Part shown: positions 18,487-27,000 of the stretch, piece by piece | Layout of the letters: each line of letters opens with the position of its first letter | Numbering within the stretch: position 1 is the first letter of the stretch | Assembly (NCBI GenBank): GCA_033296885.1 | Contig: MU864057.1 | Location: forward strand, 1 to 47,880 | DNA length: 47,880 bases | Direction: 5' to 3' | Source: Triangularia verruculosa | Lineage: Eukaryota > Ascomycota > Sordariomycetes > Sordariales > Podosporaceae | The notes under the pieces: model-generated | The model's input: the letters and a program-made list of their open reading frames with translations, nothing else | What the model was told of the DNA's origin: nothing | The model's database searches: none | Position numbers and translations under genes: made by a program

Positions 18487-21481
18487 TCAGCTTATACGAG
18501 AGCTTTTCTTCTTGTCCGGCCCCCATAAATTCAAGGCGCGTGAAGATCTTTGGGCAGAGGGATGAGCTTGGCCCAGCACCTTACACTGCAACTGGAAACA
18601 GTCCTGCATCATAACTAACGCTTCAGGACGTCGCTGTCGGCTATTCCAGGTAACGGCGAGGTCGTGCATGGCCTGGAGAGTGTCGGGATGCTTGTCGCCG
18701 AGAACGTCGCGCTGCAGTGCCAGTACTTCCACTTTGATCTTCTCCGCCTCCTCATACCTCCCCTGAGCATGGTATGTGGTGGCCAGTTCCGCCATGCTCC
18801 AGATCGTGTCAGGATGCTTGTCGCCGAGAACGTCGCGCCGTAGTGCCAGCACTTCCACTGATATCTTCTCCGCCTCGTCATACCTCCCCTGAGCATGGTA
18901 TATCGTGGCCAGTAACGCCATGCTCCCGATCGTGTCAGGATGCTTGTCGCCGAGAACNNNNNNNNNNNNNNNNNNNNNNNNNNNNNNNNNNNNNNNNNNN
19001 NNNNNNNNNNNNNNNNNNNNNNNNNNNNNNNNNNNNNNNNNNNNNNNNNNNNNNNNCGTCGCGCTGCAGTGCCAGCACTTCCACTTTGATCTTCTCCGCC
19101 TCCTCATACCTCCCTTGATTATGGTATGTCGTGGCCAGTGACGCCATGCTCCAGATTGTGTCAGGATGCTTGTCGCCGAGAACGTCGCGCTGCAGTGCCA
19201 GCACTTCCACTTTGATCTTCTCCGCCTCCTCATACCTCCCTTGATTATGGTATGTCGTGGCCAGTGACGCCATGCTCCTGATTGTGTCAGGATGCTTGTC
19301 GCCGAGAACGTCGCGCCGCAGCGCCAGCACTTCCACTTTGATCTTCTCCGCCTCGTCATACCTCCCCTGATCATGGTATATCGTGGCCAGTGACGCCATA
19401 CTCCAGATCGTGTCAGGATGCTTATCGCCGAGAACGTCGCGCCGCAGTGCCAGCACTTCCACTTTGATCTTCTCCGCCTCGTTATACCTCCCCTGGGCAT
19501 GGTATGTCGTGGCCAGCTCCGCCATGCTCCTGATTGTGTCAGGATGCTTGTCGCCGAGAACGTCGCGCTGCAGTGCCAGCACTTCCACTTTGATCTTCTC
19601 CGCCTCCTCATACCTCCCCTGATCATGGTATATCGTGGCCAGCTCCGCCATGCTCCCGATCGTGTCAGGATGCTTATCGCCGAGAACGTCGCGCCGCAGT
19701 GCCAGCACTTCCACTTTGATCTTCTCCGCCTCGTTATACCTCCCCTGGGCATGGTATGTCGTGGCCAGTAACGCCATGCTCCAGATCGTGTCGGGATGTT
19801 TGTCGCCGAGAAGTTCCCTCCGATACTCATAGGCTCTTAGGTCCACAGGCTCCTTCTCTCTCCACCTCCCACGGTCATACAGATAGTCCGACACTCGAGT
19901 CAACAGCGCCGCTGCCTCTACCCCACCCCTACACAACCCGGCCCATCCGGCCGCAAGCTGCGCATGTCTGAGATATCTCTCGCACTCTCCCCATAATTCT
20001 CGTCGCGTCTCCGGAAATAGAGATGTGGCAGTACGAAGAGCTACCTCCGAAAAATGCCATTGGTCCGTCCGCCGGTCCTCTTGGCTTAAGCTATACTGTG
20101 TAGCCTCTTGCACGAGTTTGTGCATCTCGTAAGCCCCGTACCGTTCGCCGGACGTGCGCGGACGTAGGAACGAAAAGTGTTGTAGAAGAACCACTGCTGC
20201 TAGGACCTTGTCATCATCGTCCTGGTGCTCGTCTTGGTGCTCGTCCTGGTCCCTGATGTATACGGACTTCGCGCTTGCGGTTTTTTCATATCTGGTCGGT
20301 CTTGCTATTATCTCGGCTGCCTTCGCCACCAACTCCAACGGGATGTTTTGGCTATCTACAAATGCAAGCGAGTGGAGGATATTGTAGGCCATCTGGTTCT
20401 CCTGTCGGATGTGCTCGATTGAGATACCCCACGTCTGCATGACGCTGTTCGACACATCCCCTCTGCGGTGTCGGTCGAACTCCGTCTCGCTGAGCAGTTG
20501 CCATCTCTTTATACGTCTCTTTAGCTTTGATAAATACTCGCCGATTGGGGTGGCCGTCCTTCCCATATATGCTGCCGCCTGTGATACCGCGAGCGGGAGC
20601 AAGTCGAGCTCGGCAAGTAGCGCCATAGCGTTGTGGGACTCCTCGTCGGCAATCTCTCTACACATGACCGTCTCGAGCAATATCTTCGCCTCTCCCTCCG
20701 TCATGCTAGCGACATTGATCGCTCGTCGGCCGCCCACAAGGCTGCCGCTGATCCGCTTATCACGACTTGTCCACAGCACCGTCCCTGCGGGGCCCCGCGG
20801 CACGAAATCATACAGACTTTGCTTCTCTTCAGTGTCCTGACCTTGGTCCCTGCCTGATTGTGTCCGGCCCACCCCAAACACTGCGAGGTTGTCGGCGTTA
20901 TCGAGAATGAGCAGCCAGCACGGGCCCGCCTCGATCCGCTCACGCACGGCCGTTAATAGCTCCGGTCCATCCAGGCCACCCTCCAGGCCCAGCCTCTTCG
21001 CAATTACCTTGTAGTCCTGCGTGAATGTCGTCTCGTTGTCGGCGTGGACCCAAAACACTGAGCAGGCCGGGTCACGGCTCCGGCGGTAGGCATACTCGAG
21101 CGCAATCTGTGTTTTGCTTTTCCGGTCAGCGGATGCAGTGTAACTTAGTGGCAGACTTACCCGGAGCCGCCGAGACCCCAGAGCGCCGCGCTCTGGTAGT
21201 CGGGCGAGGGGGGTAGAAGCCGGTCGAGCGCGGCGAAGATGTCGCGGTCCACTACGTCCTCATTGCGCGGGAACGGGATAATCTGCTGCGCAGCGTGCTG
21301 TTTCGCCCGTGTTTCGTCTGTCTTACTGTCAGTTGCCGTCTATCGTTAGCGTAAAACAGATAGACGTTGGCTTACGATGGATGTGGAGAGATCCGTTAAG
21401 GTGACCCTGGAACAGCAAGCCGCCGTGGGAAGCTTCCGCATTACCAAAGCACTGCTCTATATGTTGCCCCGCCCGCGCCAT
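18487..21481 (-). CDS. NB-ARC/TPR STAND receptor (NLR-like) with N-terminal prion-like motif
   Basis: Exons on the minus strand are 21481-21376, 21317-21161 and 21116-18487, the last containing the 99-N gap. Exon 1 encodes 35 residues with Q10-x-F12-G and F24-Q25-G26. Exons 2-3 encode the NB-ARC: P-loop G-L-G-G-S-G-K-T (residues about 83-90, split by intron 2), kinase-2 C-W-L-L-I-L-D-N-A-D (about 154-163), V-L-W-T-S-R-D-K-R sensor, and an M-H-K-L-V-Q segment (about 423) in the place of an MHD motif. From about residue 510 there are about ten 42-residue kinesin-light-chain-type TPRs (L-G-D-K-H-P-D-T-I-x-S-M-A-x-L-A-T-x-Y-H-x-Q-G-R-Y). Likely a cytosolic nucleotide-switch sensor whose TPRs bind ligand. 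It is divergent from the HeLo-like effector at 22973. The frame differs by one across the gap, consistent with a mis-sized gap. Confidence 0.92.
18660..19812 (-). repeat. 126-bp tandem array encoding the TPR units
   Basis: The word GAGAACGTCGCGC[TC]G recurs at exact 126-bp steps (18705, 18831, then 19057, 19183, 19309, 19435, 19561, 19687). Copies differ at only a few positions per unit, mostly at codons for the variable TPR helix residues (S-M-A-[ELS]-L, Y-H-[ADN]-Q, Y-[ND/E]-E-A). Confidence 0.92.
18958..19056. other. Assembly gap (99 N) inside the TPR array
   Basis: The flanks are in repeat phase with one shared base: ...GAGAAC before and CGTCGCG after. True missing length should therefore be 126n-1 (125 for one unit), which also restores the reading frame (2 modulo 3); 99 does not. 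Confidence 0.9.
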
Positions 21482-21737
21482 TGCGCTAGTTGACGGAATT
21501 CTCTCGGACGTGATGTGAAATAATTATATAACTGAGACGCGCCGGCCGCTGGATGAAGATGATCACTGCGGAGACGAAGTAATGCTTTTGGAAACGAAGA
21601 TAATGCCAGCAAGAACGATAGCTGCACGAACCTGGCGCGTAAGCTGGCTGAAGAGATCACGTGGGAAGAGACGCTACGGGCGACCGAGGGCGGAGGGGTG
21701 GAAGTGCGGCTGAGCCATGGAAACCGCCCATCACATA

Positions 21738-22440
21738 ATGTAACGAACCCTCGATTAGGACCTCTGAGAGGGATACTAGATCAAAGGCGACTCCTGAATA
21801 CCGGTTCGGTGTAGCCAAATGGCACACAACAATGATCAACGGTTGTCTCTTACAAACGCTAGGTCGTAGAGCTTACAGCTTGTCAAATACAATATGGGGG
21901 CCAAAAAAGGTGTCAATTCTGGTGTTGTACGAGGGAGAGTTTCCCAGGTGGCTGGTTGAGGCCGAACCTGGTGGCTCAGGTCCCACTGCCAAGATATTAA
22001 TTCCTTAACAGCGGGTCCGTTTGACTAATTTGACACAGCTTACACTACTGACCCTGTTTGTTTGTCTAGCGTGTACCTCTGGTGGGTATTTTCAAGGGGG
22101 TTTTGATCATTGAGGAATCTTACCGAGATGTTAAAACTGCAACTTTCCAGGGTCCAATCCACGCTTTCTCTCGCTTCCGGGGTGTTTTCTGAATTTCTTC
22201 TTTTCACTGCGTGTGGTGGAAGAATAATTGCCTAACTGGCGATAGTGGTCTTGGCCGTACCACGCTAGACAAACAAACAGGGTCAGTGGTGTATATTGCA
22301 TACTGCAGAACTATCTCTCCACCCGTCGCCAGCCAGTTCCTCCGTCTAATTTCCCGTCCGGGCTCCCATTCTCCAAGATCTACAGGATCGAAGACCATAC
22401 CCATTGTGACGGCACTGGCGTGCACGTCACCATATATAAC
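21738..22440 (-). repeat. Inverted LTR relic interrupted by a MITE
   Basis: Begins TGTAACGAACCC, then ACCTCTGAGAGGGATA, GGTTCGGTGTAGCCAAATGGCACACAACAATGATC, and after the MITE TATTGCATACTGCAGAACTATCT with a CAGTTCCTCC block. These match, in order, the LTR at 14516-14780. The stretch between 21860 and 22040 is not shared and may be another insertion. The relic occupies most of the spacer between the receptor and effector genes. The right boundary is approximate. Confidence 0.6.
22043..22291. mobile_element. MITE (249 bp) with about 31-bp terminal inverted repeats and TA target site
   Basis: The left arm CACTACTGACCCTGTTTGTT continues through TGTCTAGCGTG. The right arm is its reverse complement with one mismatch (22261-22291). 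Both ends are flanked by TA (22041-22042 and 22292-22293). Removing the element and one TA rejoins CTTA|TATTGCATACTGC as found uninterrupted at about 14664. No coding capacity; mobilised, if at all, by a Tc1/mariner or pogo transposase in trans. Confidence 0.88.
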
Positions 22441-22972
22441 CACTGGAATCTGGGTTGATCCAAGCTGCCAACTTGGATCATTTGTAGCGAAAGGATTCCT
22501 TATCAAGGATCTTGAGACCACTGAATGTTTTTTTAACTGAACTAAACTACCAAGCCCTGATTCCAGCCCTGATTCCAGCCTTTGTCACACCCAATGTCAA
22601 CGAACTCCTCTCCGACATTCTGTCACACGGCAACTAACCAATCATCCACGGCCACATCAACATCAGATCACCGTCAGGCCTCCATAAGGGGTAACTGCAG
22701 GCTCTAAGCCAGTCGTTGGGAAGTAAGGCAGGCAGTCATGAGAGGGCGGTTACGGCAGTGGGATAATTTGCCAGTGATTATATCGGGTCACGAATAGGTC
22801 TTGGCAGGATCCTGAGGCAGCCGGAGGCACGGACCACTCGGTGAGGCATAAATACCTGTTCGATAGACAACAGTCAAAGAACTGGAGGCCACTGAAGATT
22901 ATTAGTCTGAATTGAACCACTATTCCAAACCCTAATATTACAACCCTTATCACACATTCTTCTTCACGGATT
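22441..22972. promoter_or_regulatory. Upstream region of the HeLo-like effector gene
   Basis: No gene. Contains two direct copies of GCCCTGATTCCA (about 22554-22578) and a TATA-like GCATAAATA about 125 bp before the ATG at 22973. Promoter role is inferred from position. Confidence 0.4.
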
Positions 22973-23857
22973 ATGGATCCCCTCAGCGTTACTGCCAGTG
23001 CTGTAGCCCTTGCGACTGCCGCGTTACAGAGCGCTAAGGCTCTTTACGACCTGGTTGATGGACTCGCGGATGCGCCACATTCTGTTTCGCACAGCAAGAG
23101 TCTTCTTTCCCAGACCCAAACAACGTTAGGTACTCTAGCGCGAACACTCGAAACGAACTGTGCGCCTGACACAGTCGATTCCGTTCTCAAGGAGATAGAG
23201 CTTAACAAGGTGTTGGAGTCGACAAAGTCTACTTGTCAAGGATTCACAGCTGCCATGACACGAGTTACCAGCCATTCGACGGATTCGCATTTCAGCAAGC
23301 GCGACAGACTCGTTGTATACTTCAAAGACACAAAGATGAGTAAACTGAACAGAGATTTGGCGGACTGTCAAAGAACCATCACGATGGTTCTATCTTCAAT
23401 CACGCTGTACAGGACCCACTCATTTAACGGAGAAACTCCACTAACACAGAATAGGATTGTTTCGAGCCGCACCTCTGGGAATATCGATCAGCTTCGGACT
23501 CAATTTGCTACACAGGAGCAGGCTCTAGCCAATCTAAGTGCGCAACTATCGATAAGAGAACCAGAGCCACAAGTAGATGACGACGGCATAGCTGCTGAGG
23601 GAGACTCGAGCGCGCGGTTAACGGATAGCCTTAGAGATGTCTGCCAGAAGACTCTGTCGGCGACCCGCGCATGTCGTACCGGGCAGAAGTTTGGTGATAT
23701 GAAGACAGACGACCATTCGATTGCTATGCAAGGGATAGTCGGCGTGGCACAGCCAGGCGTGGACCAGTCGTTTAGCAGCCTAACAACCACGAAGAGTAGC
23801 CGTGCATTTCAAGGGCAAATGGATTCAAGCTCTTTTAGCAACCTCTTCAGCAAATAA
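22973..23857 (+). CDS. HeLo-like domain protein with two C-terminal prion-like repeats (candidate cell-death effector), 294 aa
   Basis: A single exon. Residues 1-150 begin M-D-P-L-S-V-T-A-S-A-V-A-L-A-T-A-A-L-Q-S, the hallmark opening of the fungal HeLo-like/STAND N-terminal helical domain. In characterised relatives this domain permeabilises membranes when activated. No NACHT or NB-ARC follows. After a polar linker (about 160-235) come two 15-residue motifs of identical spacing: Q238-K-F240-G...M252-Q-G254 and Q265-S-F267-S...F279-Q-G281, then a Ser/Phe tail. The architecture (helical toxin-like domain, linker, paired short motif) matches HET-s/HELLP-type amyloid-triggered effectors. The matching single motif lies in exon 1 of the divergent receptor at 21481. 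Role is inference from architecture. Confidence 0.82.
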   Translation: MDPLSVTASAVALATAALQSAKALYDLVDGLADAPHSVSHSKSLLSQTQTTLGTLARTLETNCAPDTVDSVLKEIELNKVLESTKSTCQGFTAAMTRVTSHSTDSHFSKRDRLVVYFKDTKMSKLNRDLADCQRTITMVLSSITLYRTHSFNGETPLTQNRIVSSRTSGNIDQLRTQFATQEQALANLSAQLSIREPEPQVDDDGIAAEGDSSARLTDSLRDVCQKTLSATRACRTGQKFGDMKTDDHSIAMQGIVGVAQPGVDQSFSSLTTTKSSRAFQGQMDSSSFSNLFSK

Positions 23858-24272
23858 TATTGGTTTTCCTACGTAACTGGAAACTGCAGTTAGCCACGGT
23901 CTTAAGAACTTTGCTTCTTACTGTCATGTCCTCGCATTTAGCCCCGTCTCAATATACATTACCTAATCAATAATACGTCTGCTCATGCCGCCTGTGGCTT
24001 ATTTGCTCGCTTCACTTTCCAACAACTGGCCCAGGACTTGGAGTTTACTGTGCTGTTGGTCGTAGCCAAGGCCTGTTGGTGGCTACGTGTGACATCAACC
24101 CAGTATCCCTCTCAGAGGTTCTGATCATCGGTTCGTCACACTCCTTGACACTCCCATGTTGCAGCGGATGATGCTTCAAAAGAAGAAGAGAATCCACGAG
24201 GGAAATAGCCTTAAGAATCCGGAAGCGTAGTTTCATCCACAATCGCCTACAGACTTATTGTGTATCGCCATT

Positions 24273-24432
24273 AGAAGCTATTTATGGCTTCAATAAAGGC
24301 AGCGATTCCCTATGCCTTGTTGCCCAAGTTAAAACGTAGAAGCTGTTTCTAGCTCCAGCAAAGGCAGACCATCGCTGCTTACACAGGCAAAATGAAAAAA
24401 GCCGTTTCCGGCTTTAGCAGAAGGCTGGGATT
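24273..24432. repeat. Three degenerate about 60-bp repeats each containing a short hairpin
   Basis: Units start at about 24273, 24338 and 24398. Each has A-A-G-C-Y-R-T-T-T-m-y-R-G-C-T-T-type self-complementary heads (AAGCTATTTATGGCTT, AGCTGTTTCTAGCT, AAGCCGTTTCCGGCTT), then C-A-[AG]-[TC]-A-[AG]-A-G-G-C. The heads diverge in sequence while keeping the pairing. Confidence 0.55.
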
Positions 24433-24642
24433 TCATGTCATTATCCTTGTCACGGGTAGCACAGGTTGACAGGTCAATGGCAGTGGTATTCAGCTAAGCT
24501 ACAGTCAAGGCTCTATTCCGCCGGGTACGGACAGGCTCTATTGTCAAGACGTAGCGTAAAGAGCTACAAACAGATCTCACGGCAGCGAGATGCAGAGTCT
24601 TTTTGGTCGCATTTACAGTATATAAACTCACGGACTGATGGA

Positions 24643-24905
24643 GCAATACAAGTTCTAGTACAAGCTTACAAGTACGATTGAGACAAGTCTATTGTTGTGC
24701 ACCTTTTGGCTGCACCAATCTATCATCTAGAAGTTACCTTCAACCGTGTCCCTTTCAGAGGTTCTGGATAGGGGATCGTCACACCGGGCCGTCCTCGGAC
24801 CCACTTCGGCTCAGGACGATGCTCACTGCGCTCACTCTTTGCTCAGCTTCTGAGACTAATACGGACTGAGCCAAAAAATGTTGTCGGGTGACTATACAGG
24901 TAGGC
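24643..24905 (+). repeat. LTR fragment plus GCTCAC-iteron tail (copy B)
   Basis: Same order as copy A: GCAATACAAG, ATTGAGACAAGTCTATTGTT, GTGCACC, CATCTAGAAG, CTCTGGATAGGGGATCGTCACA-type end, then GGACCCACTTCGGCTCAGG, iterons and GTTGTCGGGTG. A TATATAAA lies just upstream (24619), consistent with an LTR promoter. Confidence 0.75.
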
Positions 24906-25513
24906 AACACCGAGTACAAGTGCCGGTCCGGAGAACATGAAACGGTTGAGTAAGGATCTTAGGCCGAGGTCTTCATGCTGTCATCATTCTCAGCTCTGAT
25001 TATGCTGGATTTCTGCTGCCATCGTTCGTGAAGAGAAGGGTTGCCAACATGGGCCTCTGATATGGCTGAGCGCGTTGGCTACAACACAAGAAAGGTCAAG
25101 GGTGGATTGATGGGACTATAGCCTGCCGTCAAATCAAAGAAGATTCATGCAAAGGGACAAATGAAGGATTTTGGAGAGGAACAACGTTTCTTAGCCTTGG
25201 GGAAGGAGCGGATGGCCACCTGATGACCACGTGGTTAACTGCACCCCGTGTGGGTTCTGCCGCTGACAGAATTGTGACAATGAAGATTGCGACTTCGAAA
25301 AGGTTGTCTTGTATTTAAACGAATGGCACCCGGTTCGAAGATAATGAAAGCTGAGTGAGTGATACACCAGGAAAAACGACAATGTTACAGCAGTGAGTGT
25401 GCCCTCCAAGTCCAATCCCTGACAAAGCTCTCGTATACTAAACACCAAAGATCCATGTGTTCCTACCCCATCGCCACCGTCATATTTCCATGCCACGATA
25501 AACGACTAGCGCA

Positions 25514-25930
25514 CTAATAATTGCACCTCGGTGTCCCGCCTGAATTGACGCAGGTAGCAGTGTCCAAGTCTGTGATCTTTGTCCAAACACCTCTGATGGT
25601 TGCGCGGCTGTTGGAATAGTACTCTCTATCGTGGAAGGTGAAGCCGTCGACATCGCCGGTTGAAGTTTTTCCAGGGGGAAGGTTTTCCTGGGTGCATCTA
25701 ACCCTGGCACTGCGGGGGATAGGGCTCGTTAAGGTCCACCAGTTCCAGAACTGGCACCAGTGAGTGGCTGAGGACGAGTTTGGGTTGCGGGTGATTCGCA
25801 TTGTCCAAGGTGTTCGGTTCACCACAACGCCCCTGGCAGCGACTGGCTCGCAAGCAAAAGCGAGGATGAAGAGGAGGGCAACGAGAGACTGGATGCCAGA
25901 CCATCCTTTGACACGGAAGATCGGTCCCAT
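25514..25930 (-). CDS. Small secreted cysteine-containing protein, 138 aa
   Basis: The start is chosen at the internal methionine (25930). There M-G-P-I-F-R-V-K-G-W precedes a hydrophobic segment L-V-A-L-L-F-I-L-A-F-A-C and an A-R-G cleavage-like site, giving a classical signal peptide; an upstream in-frame ATG at 26017 would add 29 polar residues. The mature part of about 105 residues has V-V-V-N-R-T-P-W-T-M-R-I, W-C-Q-F-W-N-W-W, V-D-G-F-T-F-H-D-R-E-Y-Y, G-V-W-T-K-I and T-A-T-C...P-R-C, with four cysteines likely forming two disulfides. It resembles a fungal family of small secreted proteins I cannot name. Extracellular effector- or antimicrobial-like role is only a possibility. Confidence 0.7.
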   Translation of the reverse strand: MGPIFRVKGWSGIQSLVALLFILAFACEPVAARGVVVNRTPWTMRITRNPNSSSATHWCQFWNWWTLTSPIPRSARVRCTQENLPPGKTSTGDVDGFTFHDREYYSNSRATIRGVWTKITDLDTATCVNSGGTPRCNY

Positions 25931-26017
25931 TATGGATGATGGTGTAGGGGAGGAAGAGAAGTGTATTTTTTGTAGAGCCTTTGAGGTGGTTGAGTTGTTA
26001 GTGTTGATGGTGGCCAT

Positions 26018-27000
26018 GCAATACTTTGCCTTTCAAGGAATTTAGAGAGAATTTATACTTTTTCTTCAAGCCATATTCTAAACCACGAGGGCTCAGTTGA
26101 CTTGGAATTCTGGCCCAGCATGTTGTGAGCTTCATTCAAAGCGAAAATAAGACCTTATTCGAAAATATCAAGGGACTCTGTAGACAAATGTCCAACCACC
26201 CAATCGTCAATTGAGTTGCCAATAATCTCTCAAGGGCTGAGCTGAGATCCGAAGCCTTGCAAGTCTGTCGGGCTAACCTTTTGCCCGCTATTTTCAGCGG
26301 AGCGGGAGTGCATCAAGGTTCTTGTTACAAAGATTGGTTGTAACAAGTGATGCCACTCGTGTAGCCTCTCATTGCCTGGCTTATCTTATGGTTTATGTTT
26401 AGTGTGACACTTGGTGGCGACAGTCGTGATCTCGGCAGTGATAGGACAAGTGTCCGTCCATCTCAAATGAGGCTTAGCAAAATGACTTGCCCTATAATCA
26501 GCGTTGTCATTAGAGCCGGAATGGTTCCTCCGGGCGGGAGGGTAATGGGGAACGTATCGAATGAAAACATGAGAGTCATTGATGTGGCCTGCTAGCACAG
26601 AGATCAAAGTTCGTAAGAGATGGTCACGTTATAGCGCCACGAGGAATGGCTGGTAGGCCTCAAATGATTCGTTCAGAGAGCTAGGCCTAGAACCCATATC
26701 GGCGATCTGGCAAGGTCCCATCGGAACATCTTTGCATTTTTTCCATCAAGGCCGATTAAAACATTTGGGAAAGAACTTTCGGCTCCACATGCACAACAGG
26801 GACGACCACCCACGGTGTGAGGTCAACTTTGGATGCTCCTTCTAAACCAGGCCCTGGAGACTGGACCAATGAACGGACCTGACAAATCAGCAGCGCAGAG
26901 GTCCTAACACGACGTGGCTACCAGGCCTCTCAATCTCGCGCTCAACTTGACTGGACCCCAGCTCCTGGATCAGCACCCAGATTTGCCATACCACATAGAC
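26018..27000. other. Intergenic, nothing recognised
   Basis: No gene, repeat or RNA signal I can support; short open frames only. Confidence 0.45.

Larger units (their letters stand above)
23858..25513. other. Intergenic region dominated by repeat debris
   Basis: No gene supported. It holds a partial LTR end at 24103-24146 (TATCCCTCTCAGAGG ... GTTCGTCACAC), the hairpin repeats at 24273-24432, and repeat copy B at 24643-24905. Sequence from 24906 to 25513 shows nothing recognisable. Confidence 0.5.

Noticed and set aside
18774..19832. Plus-strand open frames opposite the TPR array
   Set aside because: They repeat every 126 bp because the real coding strand does; they are shadows of the minus-strand TPR units.
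22973..23857. Truncated NLR whose NACHT was lost
   Set aside because: The frame ends cleanly after two ordered motif repeats and there is no NACHT trace downstream; the stand-alone HeLo-like effector architecture explains it better.
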